Assembly: GCF_041360795.1 (NCBI RefSeq)
Contig: NZ_JBFUPW010000004.1
Span: forward strand, 372,001-436,000
Reading direction: 5' to 3'
Origin: Arthrobacter_E sp041360795
GTDB lineage: Bacteria; Actinomycetota; Actinomycetes; Actinomycetales; Micrococcaceae
Length of the DNA stretch: 64,000 nt
The notes under the pieces: model-generated
What the model saw: the letters and a program-made list of their open reading frames with translations, nothing else
Told to the model about the DNA's origin: nothing
Database searches by the model: none
Program-made: the position numbers and the translations under genes
Shown here: positions 15,453 through 24,077 of the stretch, piece after piece
Layout: each line of letters starts with the position of its first letter
Position numbering within the stretch: the first letter of the stretch is position 1

Positions 15453-17512
15453 GCCAGATGATCACCCCGGACCTCGTGGTCCTCGACGCGGACCTGGGAT
15501 CCACCCCGGCCGACGTCATCCGCACCCTCTCCGGCAAAGTTGCCGCGCTGGGCCGTGCCGAAGCGGAAGGCCTCTTCGCCTCCGCCCTGGCCCGCGAGGA
15601 GAAGACGCCCACCGGCATCCCCGGCGGCATCGCCATCCCGCACGCCAAGACCGACGCCGTCACCGAACCCGCCCTCGCCATGGCGCGTCTGGGCAACCCG
15701 GTGCCGTTCGGCGCCAAGGACGGCCCCGCGGACCTCATCTTCCTGATCGCGGCACCCGCCGGCGCCGACCAGGAGCACCTCAAGCTCCTGTCCAAGCTCG
15801 CCCGCTCGCTCATCAAAAAGGACTTCACCGCCGCACTGCGGGCCGCCGCGAGCCCGGAGGAGATCGTCGCGCTCGTCGAGGGCGCGCTGACCGACGCACC
15901 GAAGGCGGCACCGGCCGCGTCGACCGCCGACGCCGGGGCACCGGCTGCCGCAAGCGCCGCCCCCGCAGCCGCCGCGGCGCCGTCGTCGGCCGCAGCCCAG
16001 GGTCCCCGCCGCATCGTGGCCGTGACCGCCTGCCCCACGGGCATCGCCCACACCTACATGTCCGCTGACTCCCTCGCCGCCGCCGGCAAGGAGATGGGCG
16101 TGGACGTCCAGGTGGAGACCCAGGGTTCCGCCGGCGCCACCCCGCTGCCGGCCGACGTGATCGCCAACGCCGACGCCGTCATCTTCGCCGTCGACGTCGA
16201 CGTCCGCGACAAGGACCGCTTCGCCGGTCTGCCGTACATCCAGTCCCCGGTCAAGCGCGGCATCGACGAGCCGAAGGAGATGATCGAGGAGGCCCTGGCC
16301 GCCGCGAAGGATCCGAACGCCCGCCGTGTGAGGGCCACCGGTTCCTCGTCTTCCTCGGACGCGGACACGGCCGGTGAGTCCGTGGGCGCCAAGCTCAAGC
16401 GCGCGCTTCTGACCGGCGTCTCCTACATGATCCCGTTCGTGGCCGGTGGCGGTCTGCTGATCGCGCTCGGCTTCCTGCTGGGTGGCTTCGACATCACCAA
16501 GTTCGCCGACACGATCGTGGTCAAGAACAACCTCTTCAGCCTGCCGACCGAATTCGGCGACCACGCGCTCGGTCCGCTCGGCGCGTACCTCGGAGCGGTG
16601 CTGTTCAAGATCGGCGCCCTGTCCATGAGCTTCCTGGTCCCGGCGCTGGCGGGCTACATCGCCTATGCCCTGGCCGACCGGCCCGGCATCGCCCCCGGTT
16701 TCGTGGTCGGCGCCGTCGCCGGCTTCATGGGCGCCGGCTTCCTCGGCGGCATCGTCGGCGGTCTGCTCGCCGGGTACACGGCGTCCTGGCTCGGCCAGCG
16801 GCCCGCCCCGCGCTGGCTGCGCGGCCTCATGCCCGTGGTGATCATCCCGCTCGTCGCGTCGATCGTGGCCTCCGGCCTCATGTTCGTGGTCCTCGGCGGT
16901 CCCATCGCCTGGCTGACCACTGCACTGAACAACTGGCTGACCGGCATGAGCGGCGCCGCGGCGATCGTGCTCGGCATCGTCCTCGGCCTCATGATGTGCT
17001 TCGACCTGGGCGGCCCCGTCAACAAGGTGGCCTACTCCTTCGCCGCAGCGGGCCTGAGCGCCGGCACCGCGGACAACCACGGCCCGTACCTCATCATGGC
17101 CGCCGTCATGGGCGCCGGCATGGTCCCGCCGCTCGGCATGGCGCTGGCCACGGTGCTCCGTCCGAAGCTGTTCACCGCCGCCGAGCATGAGAACGGCAAG
17201 GCCGCCTGGCTCCTGGGCGCGTCCTTCATCTCCGAAGGCGCCATCCCGTTCGCCGCGGCCGATCCGCTGCGTGTCATCCCGGCCTCCATGCTGGGCGGCG
17301 CCGTGACGGGTGCTCTCTCGATGGCCTTCGCGGCCGGCTCCCGGGCGCCGCACGGCGGCGTGTTCGTCTTCTTCGCCTTCGACAACTTCCTCCTCTGGAT
17401 CCTGTCGATCGCCGTCGGCGCCGTCATCACCGGCTTCACGGTGGTGGGCCTGAAGGGCGCGGCGGCTCGCAAGGCCGAAGCCCGGCAGGCTCAGGAAGCC
17501 GTCGCCGTCTGA
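15449..17512 (+). CDS. fruA: PTS fructose transporter, fused IIABC
   Basis: 687 aa. It imports fructose and phosphorylates it to fructose 1-phosphate. Domains in order: IIA (about 1-150; active His65 in GGIAIPHAKTDAV); an Ala/Pro-rich linker (150-185); IIB (about 187-290; active Cys near 194 in VTACPTGIAHTYMSADSL); a second linker; and IIC with about eight to ten membrane segments (330-670; SYMIPFVAGGGLLIALGFLLGG, GPVNKVAYSF, EGAIPFAAADP). The GTG start overlaps the fruK stop. HPr and enzyme I are not in the window, so they must be encoded elsewhere. Confidence 0.95.
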   Translation: MSQMITPDLVVLDADLGSTPADVIRTLSGKVAALGRAEAEGLFASALAREEKTPTGIPGGIAIPHAKTDAVTEPALAMARLGNPVPFGAKDGPADLIFLIAAPAGADQEHLKLLSKLARSLIKKDFTAALRAAASPEEIVALVEGALTDAPKAAPAASTADAGAPAAASAAPAAAAAPSSAAAQGPRRIVAVTACPTGIAHTYMSADSLAAAGKEMGVDVQVETQGSAGATPLPADVIANADAVIFAVDVDVRDKDRFAGLPYIQSPVKRGIDEPKEMIEEALAAAKDPNARRVRATGSSSSSDADTAGESVGAKLKRALLTGVSYMIPFVAGGGLLIALGFLLGGFDITKFADTIVVKNNLFSLPTEFGDHALGPLGAYLGAVLFKIGALSMSFLVPALAGYIAYALADRPGIAPGFVVGAVAGFMGAGFLGGIVGGLLAGYTASWLGQRPAPRWLRGLMPVVIIPLVASIVASGLMFVVLGGPIAWLTTALNNWLTGMSGAAAIVLGIVLGLMMCFDLGGPVNKVAYSFAAAGLSAGTADNHGPYLIMAAVMGAGMVPPLGMALATVLRPKLFTAAEHENGKAAWLLGASFISEGAIPFAAADPLRVIPASMLGGAVTGALSMAFAAGSRAPHGGVFVFFAFDNFLLWILSIAVGAVITGFTVVGLKGAAARKAEARQAQEAVAV

Positions 17513-17534
17513 TCCTCCAGGATCCCGGGACGTG

Positions 17535-17604
17535 AAAACACCCCCGGTTCCGTTGTTCGCCCACTGAAATTTCTGTGGGTGAGCAATGGAACCGGGGGTG
17601 TTTT
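17535..17604 (+). terminator. Intrinsic terminator of the fru operon
   Basis: Arms 17535-17564 and 17575-17604 pair over all 30 positions with a 10-nt loop. The upstream arm starts AAAACACCCCCGG and the downstream arm ends CCGGGGGTGTTTT, so the T-run is part of the stem. Three of the pairs are G-U wobbles on plus-strand RNA; on the minus strand they would be mismatches. The hairpin is therefore tuned to the fru transcript. Confidence 0.85.
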
Positions 17605-17619
17605 CGTGTGGTCCGCCGG

Positions 17620-17889
17620 TCAGTGCGAGTGCGGCATCTGCGGACGGCTCGTGCGGTGCACCGCGTTCACTCCGGCGGCGGTGCCGGAGCGACCAGGGTT
17701 GCTGAAGTGATCCTTGGGGTGGCGGTGCTTGCCGTTGCCGTCCGGCCAGACCGGGCGGGCGCTGTCCCCACCGGCCGCCGAGGTCCCGAGCGAGATCTGC
17801 GGAACCGCCGCGGGCCCGTCCAGGGACGCCGTCATCTTCTGAACGATCTCGCCGTCCAGTCCTGCGGGGGTGGGTTCATGTTCTGCCAT
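17620..17889 (-). CDS. Small hypothetical protein
   Basis: 89 aa starting MAEHEPTPAGLDGEIVQK and ending SRPQMPHSH, with a Gly/Pro/His-rich C-terminal half and no membrane segment. The SD AAGGAGG, 8 nt before ATG 17889, supports the start. The open frame extends further upstream without a better start. Family not recognised. It is convergent with fruA across the fru terminator. Confidence 0.6.
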   Translation of the reverse strand: MAEHEPTPAGLDGEIVQKMTASLDGPAAVPQISLGTSAAGGDSARPVWPDGNGKHRHPKDHFSNPGRSGTAAGVNAVHRTSRPQMPHSH

Positions 17890-18119
17890 GGTGACGCCTC
17901 CTTGGGAGTTCGATGCCAGGAACCGGCCGCGTCCGGCCACGAGGGTGGGAAGGGCCGTCCCAGCAGTGTCCGCCCGCTCCCCCGGAAAATCAAGGGATCG
18001 AAGGCATCCGGGAGCGAAAATCATTCTCCCAGGAGGGGTGCGGCTCAGGCTTCCGGGCACGGCGAAAACGCTGTTCCGACGGCGGCGTCAGAGCTGGGCG
18101 TCAGCCCTGGGCGTCAAAG
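17890..18119. other. Intergenic region without a recognised gene
   Basis: 230 bp between the small hypothetical gene and the end of the GNAT gene. It holds the SD of the former. A short imperfect direct repeat (GGGCGTCAG / GGGCGTCAA) lies near 18096-18118. No operator or hairpin with a T-run was found. Confidence 0.4.
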
Positions 18120-18428
18120 CTACGGCCAGTCGATGAACTGGTCGTTGGCGTGGTGCTTCCGCAGATAAGCGGCGATGAAGGGGCAGTGCGGCACGACGCG
18201 CTGGCCGGCCGCGACGACGTCGTCGATCGCGAAGTGCGCCAGCACCCCGGCGAGGCCCTGCCCGCTGAACTCCTGGGCGACCTCGGTGTGCACGAAATCC
18301 ACCCGGCCCGGGGTGAGCCGGTACTGCGCGAAGCCCGCGAGCTTGTCCCCGACGAGCACCTCGTAGCGATGCAGTTCGGGGTTGTTGCGGGTGGTCACAT
18401 CGGCGTTGAAGGTGTCGTCCTGGCTCAT
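18120..18428 (-). CDS. GNAT family N-acetyltransferase (short YjdJ-type)
   Basis: 102 aa, matching the length of the compact single-domain acetyltransferases of PF14542. Typical features are LHRYEVLVGDKLAGFAQYRL, the acidic DFVHTEVAQEFSGQGLAGVLA stretch that forms the acetyl-CoA pyrophosphate loop (a degenerate QxxGxG/A), and the C-terminal VPHCPFIAAYLRKH, where PxCPF and YxxKH are hallmarks of the group. The natural acceptor is unknown. A GAGGCT hexamer 6 nt upstream of the ATG may be a weak leaderless -10. It lies downstream of an 86-bp imperfect palindrome. Confidence 0.88.
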   Translation of the reverse strand: MSQDDTFNADVTTRNNPELHRYEVLVGDKLAGFAQYRLTPGRVDFVHTEVAQEFSGQGLAGVLAHFAIDDVVAAGQRVVPHCPFIAAYLRKHHANDQFIDWP

Positions 18429-18469
18429 GGGTCCAGCCTCGCACCCCGTCGCCGGGGTGGCAAGGAATC

Positions 18470-18555
18470 ACCCCCGCATCGACTGCTCCCTAAGATGCCG
18501 GAATCGCGGGATATCGGCGCGGAACGACATCGTATGGAGCAGTCGATCAGGGGGT
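18470..18555 (-). terminator. Long imperfect palindrome after the FAD oxidase gene
   Basis: Arms 18470-18489 and 18536-18555 are complementary at 18 of 20 positions (ACCCCCGCATCGACTGCTCC against its partner). The internal 46 bp is itself partly self-complementary (GATGCCG...CGACATC). It begins 8 nt after the oxidase stop, so it could end that transcript, but it lacks a T-run. It may also be a mobile-palindrome remnant. Confidence 0.5.
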
Positions 18556-18562
18556 GCGGGGT

Positions 18563-19930
18563 TCAGATGGCCTTGCCGGGGTTGAGGACGCCGTGGGGGT
18601 CGAAGACGTCCTTGATGCCGCGCTGGAGTTCCCGGACCCGCTCGGACTGCTCCCAGCCGAGCCAGCGCAGCTTGAAACTGCCGATCCCGTGTTCGCCCGT
18701 GATGGTGCCGCCCATCGCGAGGGCCACGCGCACCGAGTCATCCAGGGCCCGATCCAGATCGGCCACCGCGGCCTCCTCCTCGCCCGGTTGCGGTTCGGCC
18801 CAGAACGTCGGGTGCAGATTGCCGTCGCCGGCATGGGCCACGAGCTTCATCCCCACCCGGTACTCGGCGGCGATCCGCTCCAGTTCGGCCGCGTAATCCA
18901 CCAGGAGCGACCGCGGCACCGCGACGTCCTCGCCCACGCGCAAGCGGTCCTCGGCCCCGGACCCGCGGTTGTTGCGCCGGATCAGCACGAAGCGCTCGGC
19001 GTCCGAGTCGCCGTCGTCGGCCAGATCGCCGCCCGCGTCCCGCAGGACCTCGCGTACGACGGCGGCCTCCGCGTCCGCGCCGAAGCCGTCGGTCTGGACG
19101 AGAAGCAGCGCGCGGCCCCGGCTGGCGAAGGCCGTGCCGTTGAGGGCGTCGGCGTCCTGGATCGAGGCGCGGTCCATCAGCTCCATGATCGCGGGCTGCA
19201 CGCGGGCCCGGCCGACCGCCAGGACCCCCGCGGCGGCGGACGGGAGATCCGGGAAGAACGCCGCGATCGTCACGACCTTGACCGGCAGATGCCGCAGCCG
19301 GACGGTCGCGCCCACCACGATGCCGAGCGTCCCCTCGGAACCGACCAGGAGGGCGACCAGATCGTACCCGGCCACGCCCTTGAAGGTGGCGTGCCCCAGG
19401 CGCACCAGTTCGCCGTCGGCCAGCACGACGTCGAGCGCCAGCACCGAGTCCCGCGTCACACCGTACTTGGCGCAGCGCAGCCCGCCGGCGTTCGTGCCGA
19501 TGTTCCCGCCGATCGTGGCGAAGGTGAAGCTGGCCGGATCCGGCGCGTACATGAGGCCGTGCTCCGCGGCGGCGGCATTGAGATCGGCGTTCACCACCCC
19601 CGGCTCGACGACGGCGACCTCGTCCTCGGCGCGGACGTCCAGGATGCGGTTCATCCGTTCCAGGCTGATGATCACGCTGTCTCTGACGGCATGCGCCCCG
19701 CCCGAGAGACCGGATCCCGCACCCCGCGGCACCACCCGGACGCCGGCCGCCGCGCAGGCGCGCACCGTCGTCTGGACATCTTCGGCCGAGCCGGCGAAAA
19801 CCACCGCGAGAGCGGGCGCTTCCGGACGATCCGGGGCCCGGTCCTGGCTGTACTCCCGCACCAGGCCGGGATCCGTGGCGACCTTGTCCGGGCCGAGCAG
19901 CTGAGTGAGGGTGGCGGCGATCTCGTGCAT
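18563..19930 (-). CDS. FAD-linked oxidase, glycolate/D-lactate dehydrogenase (GlcD) type
   Basis: 455 aa. It oxidises a 2-hydroxy acid (glycolate, D-lactate or D-2-hydroxyglutarate are family substrates; not distinguishable here). An N-terminal PCMH-type FAD domain (about 40-220) has RVVPRGAGSGLSGGAHAVRDS and TIGGNIGTNAGGLRCAKYG. The C-terminal FAD-oxidase domain has the metal/substrate motif HAGDGNLHPTF and TGEHGIGSFK. It is encoded without partner GlcE/GlcF subunits, so it is likely a single-subunit enzyme. The start is set by TACGCT 7 nt before ATG 19930. Confidence 0.92.
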   Translation of the reverse strand: MHEIAATLTQLLGPDKVATDPGLVREYSQDRAPDRPEAPALAVVFAGSAEDVQTTVRACAAAGVRVVPRGAGSGLSGGAHAVRDSVIISLERMNRILDVRAEDEVAVVEPGVVNADLNAAAAEHGLMYAPDPASFTFATIGGNIGTNAGGLRCAKYGVTRDSVLALDVVLADGELVRLGHATFKGVAGYDLVALLVGSEGTLGIVVGATVRLRHLPVKVVTIAAFFPDLPSAAAGVLAVGRARVQPAIMELMDRASIQDADALNGTAFASRGRALLLVQTDGFGADAEAAVVREVLRDAGGDLADDGDSDAERFVLIRRNNRGSGAEDRLRVGEDVAVPRSLLVDYAAELERIAAEYRVGMKLVAHAGDGNLHPTFWAEPQPGEEEAAVADLDRALDDSVRVALAMGGTITGEHGIGSFKLRWLGWEQSERVRELQRGIKDVFDPHGVLNPGKAI

Positions 19931-19937
19931 GGTCCTA

Positions 19938-19943
19938 AGCGTA
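19938..19943 (-). promoter_or_regulatory. -10 element TACGCT, leaderless promoter of FAD oxidase
   Basis: TACGCT, TAGGACC, then ATG at 19930; same spacing as at 13511. Confidence 0.6.
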
Positions 19944-20016
19944 GGCCGCGTGACAGCCCACGGGGTTACGGTGGTCCCAGCGCATCACCCCGATGGGCCG
20001 GAGAGAAAGGATCCTC

Positions 20017-20172
20017 ATGTTCGGAAGCAAGAAGCGCGAAGAAGAACACTCAGAAGAGGTGGCAGAGGTCTCCCGGCGTGAGGCCGAGCTGGCCGAGGAC
20101 GCCACCGAGACGGACGATTCGTTCTCCGACACGGACGAAGCCCTCGAGGCCGAGGAAGAGCCCAACCCCTGA
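20017..20172 (+). CDS. Small acidic protein
   Basis: 51 aa, MFGSKKREEEHSEE followed by a strongly acidic tail ending EAEEEPNP. It has a short basic/hydrophobic N-terminus, no membrane segment and many Glu/Asp residues. The SD GAAAGGA, 6 nt before ATG 20017, and the terminator directly after the stop support a real gene. Function unknown. Confidence 0.6.
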   Translation: MFGSKKREEEHSEEVAEVSRREAELAEDATETDDSFSDTDEALEAEEEPNP

Positions 20173-20178
20173 GCCACT

Positions 20179-20208
20179 GCGGGGCGGGCGCGCACGCACC
20201 CGCCCCGC
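20179..20208 (+). terminator. GC-rich hairpin after the small acidic protein
   Basis: GCGGGGCGGG (20179-20188) pairs perfectly with CCCGCCCCGC (20199-20208) over a 10-nt loop, 7 nt after the stop. There is no T-run, as is common in high-GC actinobacteria. Confidence 0.6.
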
Positions 20209-20250
20209 ACTGGCCCCGGCAGCAAAGCCGGCAACAGCACCGGCAGCGCG

Positions 20251-21564
20251 TCAGCTGTTCAGGTCCTTGCCTCTCGTCTCGGGAAGCCGCAGCACCACCA
20301 GGATCGAGATGATGCTCAGGACCACGGCGTAGAGGTTGAACATCCACGGCTGCTTCACCACATCGGTGAACAGAGTCTGGAGGTACGGCGCGGTGCCGCC
20401 GAACGCCGCCACCGCGAGGGCGTACGGGATGCCGACGCCGGCCGTGCGGACCTTGGCCGGGAACAGCTCCGCGTACACCGCGGGGGCGATCGCGGCCCCG
20501 GCGGCGATGAAGACGAGCATCACGGCCATCGAGACGAACAGCTGCCACACCGAATCCCGGAGCAGCCAGGTCATGGGGAAGTGCAGCGCCGCGCACCCCA
20601 CACCGCCGATGATGAGGACCGGCTTGCGGCCGATCCTGTCGCTCAGGCGGCCCCAGAACGGCAGCGCGATCAGGAACACGATGTTGGCGGCGAACCCGGC
20701 CCAGAGCGCCTGCCCCGGGTCCAGTTTCAGGCTCGTGGCCGCATAGGTCGGGGCGACGATCGCCCACACGTAGTAGATGACCGTCAGGCCCAGCGTCATG
20801 CCGATCACCTGGGCCGCCTGCTTCCGGTGCGCCACGATGTCCCTCATGAGGGCGCCGAATCCCTGCTCCTGCGTCGCGTTCCCGGTCTTGAGTTCCTCGA
20901 AGGCCTCGGTCTCCGGCATCCGCGCCCGCATCACCAGGCCGTACAGGCCCATGAGTGCGCCGAGGATGAACGGCAGCCGCCAGCCCCACGCCGCCATCTC
21001 GGCCTTCGGCAGCAGCGCCGCGAGGATGGCCCCCAGCAGCGCGCCGAGCATGTTCCCCAGGGTGCCGGAGAAGTAGATGAGCGTGGCCCAGAAGCCGCGC
21101 TTCTCCCGCGGGGCCATCTCCGCGAGATACGTCTGCGACGACGGCAGCTCGCCACCGTGGGCCAGGCCCTGGATCAGGCGGGCCACCAGGAGCAGCAGGG
21201 ACGCGAACGCGCCGACCGCGGCGAACGTCGGGGCGATGCCGATCAGCAGGCTGCCGACCGCCGCCATTGCGACCGTCATCGTCATGGCGTTCTTGCGGCC
21301 GAAACGGTCGCCGATCCATCCGAAGACGAACCCGCCGAACGGCCGCGCCACGAAGCCGACGGCGAAGATCGCGAGCGTCGAGAGGATGGCCGAGGTGGGA
21401 TCCGCGGGGTTGAAGAGCTGCTTCGAGAAGTACGGGGCGAAGGTCGCGTAGATCGCCCAGTCGTACCATTCGGCGGCGTTTCCGATGCCGGTGCTGATGA
21501 GGGTGCGACGCGCGGACGGTTTGGCGGCGTCGACGGCGGGAGCTGAGGGGGTGCTGGCGGTCAT
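20251..21564 (-). CDS. MFS transporter, metabolite:H+ symporter (MHS) family
   Basis: 437 aa, twelve predicted membrane segments. N-terminal GIGNAAEWYDWAIYATFAPYFSKQLF and the loop motifs GDRFGRKNAM (first half) and GRLSDRIGRKPVL (second half) are characteristic of the KgtP/ShiA/ProP-like symporters for organic acids and zwitterions. The substrate is not deducible. ATG 21564 has an SD (CAGGAGA); the longer frame upstream lacks sense. It is the second gene of an operon with the M20 amidohydrolase (28-bp gap), which suggests it takes up that enzyme's substrate. Confidence 0.9.
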   Translation of the reverse strand: MTASTPSAPAVDAAKPSARRTLISTGIGNAAEWYDWAIYATFAPYFSKQLFNPADPTSAILSTLAIFAVGFVARPFGGFVFGWIGDRFGRKNAMTMTVAMAAVGSLLIGIAPTFAAVGAFASLLLLVARLIQGLAHGGELPSSQTYLAEMAPREKRGFWATLIYFSGTLGNMLGALLGAILAALLPKAEMAAWGWRLPFILGALMGLYGLVMRARMPETEAFEELKTGNATQEQGFGALMRDIVAHRKQAAQVIGMTLGLTVIYYVWAIVAPTYAATSLKLDPGQALWAGFAANIVFLIALPFWGRLSDRIGRKPVLIIGGVGCAALHFPMTWLLRDSVWQLFVSMAVMLVFIAAGAAIAPAVYAELFPAKVRTAGVGIPYALAVAAFGGTAPYLQTLFTDVVKQPWMFNLYAVVLSIISILVVLRLPETRGKDLNS

Positions 21565-21592
21565 GACGGTCTCCTGAGGTTCCGGTGGCGGG

Positions 21593-22879
21593 TCAGCGGA
21601 CGGCCGGCTGGGCGGAATCCGATTGCGACGTGTCGGTCGGGGCTGTCGCGAGGAGCGCGGTGCGAGACAGCGCGAGCTGCGCGTAGACCGCCGCACCGTC
21701 GGCGAGCACGGCGTCGTCGAAGGTCGCGTAGGGCGAGTGGTTGAAGGCGCTCGTCCTGGGATCGACGTCCTCTGGCACCGCGCTGAGCCCGACGAAACTG
21801 CCGGGCACCTCCGCGAGCACCCGCGAGAAGTCCTCGGATCCGCTCAGCGGCTGGGCCAGCCGGGAGTGCCGTCCGTCGAAGAGCTCCGCGATGGCGGATT
21901 CCGCGAACTCGGTCTCGGCGGTGTCCGTGACGGTGAGCGGGTACTCGGGGAGGTAGGTCACCTCCACGTCCAGGCCGTGGGCGTGGGCGATGCCTTGAAG
22001 AAGACGCGGGATCGCGGTCTGCATGCGCTCCCGGTTCGTCTCGGAGAAGGTGCGGATGGTGGCGTCGAACTCGGCGGTGTCCGGGATGACGTTGCGCTTG
22101 GTCCCCGCGGCCAGGCGGCCGACGGTGAGGACCGTCGGGTCGAACATATCGAACTGGCGCGTGACCATGGTCTGCAGGGCCAGGATCATCTCGGCGGACA
22201 CCGTCACCGGGTCCTTCGCGGCGTGGGGAGCCGAGCCGTGGCCACCTGCGCCGAGCACCCGGACGAACAGGCCGTCGGACGCGCTCATCATGACGCCGGG
22301 GCGGGTGACGAATCGGCCGTGCGGCTCCATCGAGGAGAAGACGTGCATGCCGAAGGCGGCGTCCACCCGGCGGCCCGCGGCATCCAGGACCCCTTCGCGC
22401 ACCATGACCGACGCCCCGTCGTAGCCCTCCTCCCCCGGCTGGAACATGAAGACGACATCCCCGGCGATCCGGTGGCGGCTGTCGGCCAGGAGGGTCGCGG
22501 CGCCGAGCAGCATGGCGGTGTGGAGGTCGTGGCCGCAGGCGTGCATGGCGCCGTCGACCCTGGAGGTGTACTCGACGCCCGTGCGCTCCTGGACCGGCAG
22601 GGCGTCCATGTCGGCGCGGAGCAGGACCGCGGGGCGCTCCCCGGCCCCGTCGGCCCCGCCAACGTCTCCGGCGGGGACGCCGGCCGTGCCGCGGAGGACG
22701 GCGGTGACCGAGGTCGTGTCCGTGCCGGTGGAGATCTCCAGCCCCAGGCCGTCCAGGGCGGCCAGGACCTTCTCCTGCGTTCGGGGCAGCTCCAGTCCGA
22801 TCTCGGGGGCCTGGTGGAAGGCATGCCTCCACTGGATGAGCTGGTCCTGCAACGCCCGTGCGTCGTCCGTGATGGCCAT
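21593..22879 (-). CDS. M20-family amidohydrolase (N-acyl amino acid / hippurate hydrolase type)
   Basis: 428 aa, metal-dependent hydrolase of N-acylated amino acids or peptides. Metal-binding motifs are MHACGHDLHTAML, the catalytic acidic pair in FMFQPGEEGYDGASVMV, and FGMHVFSSMEPHGRF. A dimerisation (lid) domain occupies about 210-320. The GAGGAG SD 7 nt before ATG 22879 decides the start over an ATG five codons upstream that overlaps the SD. Operon with the MFS symporter; the divergent double-Lrp gene at 22977 is the obvious regulator. Confidence 0.92.
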   Translation of the reverse strand: MAITDDARALQDQLIQWRHAFHQAPEIGLELPRTQEKVLAALDGLGLEISTGTDTTSVTAVLRGTAGVPAGDVGGADGAGERPAVLLRADMDALPVQERTGVEYTSRVDGAMHACGHDLHTAMLLGAATLLADSRHRIAGDVVFMFQPGEEGYDGASVMVREGVLDAAGRRVDAAFGMHVFSSMEPHGRFVTRPGVMMSASDGLFVRVLGAGGHGSAPHAAKDPVTVSAEMILALQTMVTRQFDMFDPTVLTVGRLAAGTKRNVIPDTAEFDATIRTFSETNRERMQTAIPRLLQGIAHAHGLDVEVTYLPEYPLTVTDTAETEFAESAIAELFDGRHSRLAQPLSGSEDFSRVLAEVPGSFVGLSAVPEDVDPRTSAFNHSPYATFDDAVLADGAAVYAQLALSRTALLATAPTDTSQSDSAQPAVR

Positions 22880-22958
22880 GCACCGTCTCCTCATCTGTGA
22901 TCCACGCCATAGTCTGGCGTATGAAGAGTGTGCGCTTCTCTTCCAGTCCAGAAGCTCA

Positions 22959-22970
22959 GGTGCAACAATT
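22959..22970 (+). promoter_or_regulatory. Putative Lrp/AsnC operator half (GGTGCAACAATT)
   Basis: The sequence GGTGCAACAATT just before the lrp-type start matches one side of the TTGTTGCAACAA-like palindrome used by many actinobacterial Lrp/AsnC regulators. It lies in the 97-bp divergent gap. The other half is degenerate, so this is tentative. Confidence 0.35.
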
Positions 22971-22976
22971 TTTCAG

Positions 22977-24077
22977 ATGAGCGTGCCGCGTCAGCGTTTT
23001 CATCCACTGCCGGGTTTCCACCCCTTGGGGGTCCCCGCCGTCGAGCTGTCCGAGGAGGATCTGCGCCTCCTGCACGCACTGCAGATCGCGCCGCGCGTCT
23101 CCTGGCTCGACGCCGCCGGCATCCTCGGCTCCCATCCCGCGACCCTGGCACGCCGCTGGGAACGGCTGCGGGCCTCGGGGCGGGCCTGGATCACGGCCCA
23201 CCTCGCGGGCGACCCGTCCGTCATGATCCTCGCGTTCGCGGACATCGAGTGTGAGCCGGGGCTCCGCGAGCAGGCCCAGACCGCCCTGGCCGCCATCCCC
23301 GAAGTGGCCACCATCGACGTGGCCACAGGGAACCCGGACCTAGCGCTCACTGTCCTGGCGCCGTCGCTCGCCGAGTGCACGGAACGCATCCTGCCGCAGG
23401 TCGCGTCCGCGCCCGGCGTTCTCCACGTGCACAGCGAACTCTGCACCCGGCTGCACTCCGGCGGACATTCATGGCGGCTCGCGGCCCTCGACCGCGAGGA
23501 GATCGCCGCCTTCACGCGCCTCGGGGCGGTCGAACCGCACCACGGACCGGTCCCGGACGCCGCCCTGGACCTCCTGCCCTTCCTGGCGCTCAACGGGCGG
23601 GCCGGCGTCGCCGACATGGCCCGCGCCCTCGACCGGAGCCCGGCCACCGTGCACCGTCAGCTCGCCAAGATCCTGGGCAGCGACCTCCTGACCTTCCGCT
23701 GCGAGGTCGCCCAGGGCCCCGCCGGTTATCCGGTCGCCTGCCGCTGGCTCGCCAAGGCGCCCGCCGGGCAGCACGCCCAGGTGGCCGCGGCACTCAGCGG
23801 GCTGCGGAACGTGCGCCTCGCCGCGTCCACGACGGGCCGGACCAACTTCATCATCATGATGTGGCTCCGTACGGTGGCCGACGTCCTCACCGCCGAACTG
23901 ACCCTGCAGGAACGGCTCCCGCAGATCGAGCTCGTGCAGAGCACCGTCATGCTGCGCAGCGCCAAGCGTGTGGGCTTCATGCTCGGCCCGGACGGCACCG
24001 CCACGGGCCAGGTGGTCCCTGGGCCGGGGATGCCGCAAGAACTGCCTGGCGCGGGACCCGGCATCATGGACGCATGA
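22977..24077 (+). CDS. Double-domain Lrp/AsnC-family regulator
   Basis: 366 aa, about twice the length of a classical Lrp. Two consecutive halves are visible: an HTH around 22-65 (LSEEDLRLLHALQIAPRVSW, GSHPATLARRWERL) followed by a RAM-like ligand domain (about 75-145), then a second HTH around 205-250 (LALNGRAGVADMARALDRS, PATVHRQLAKIL) and a second RAM-like domain. Such fused regulators usually control an adjacent divergent operon, here M20-MFS. ATG 22977 has no clear SD. The long open frame upstream of it has no domain sense. Its stop overlaps the YnfA-like start (ATGA). Confidence 0.82.
   Translation: MSVPRQRFHPLPGFHPLGVPAVELSEEDLRLLHALQIAPRVSWLDAAGILGSHPATLARRWERLRASGRAWITAHLAGDPSVMILAFADIECEPGLREQAQTALAAIPEVATIDVATGNPDLALTVLAPSLAECTERILPQVASAPGVLHVHSELCTRLHSGGHSWRLAALDREEIAAFTRLGAVEPHHGPVPDAALDLLPFLALNGRAGVADMARALDRSPATVHRQLAKILGSDLLTFRCEVAQGPAGYPVACRWLAKAPAGQHAQVAAALSGLRNVRLAASTTGRTNFIIMMWLRTVADVLTAELTLQERLPQIELVQSTVMLRSAKRVGFMLGPDGTATGQVVPGPGMPQELPGAGPGIMDA

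Noticed and set aside
15287..17353. 688-codon minus-strand frame
   Set aside because: Antisense to fruA; Asp/Gly/His/Arg-biased composition typical of high-GC shadows.
18088..18471. 127-codon minus-strand frame over the GNAT gene
   Set aside because: Same strand but different frame; the GNAT frame has conserved motifs, this one is Arg/Gly-rich.
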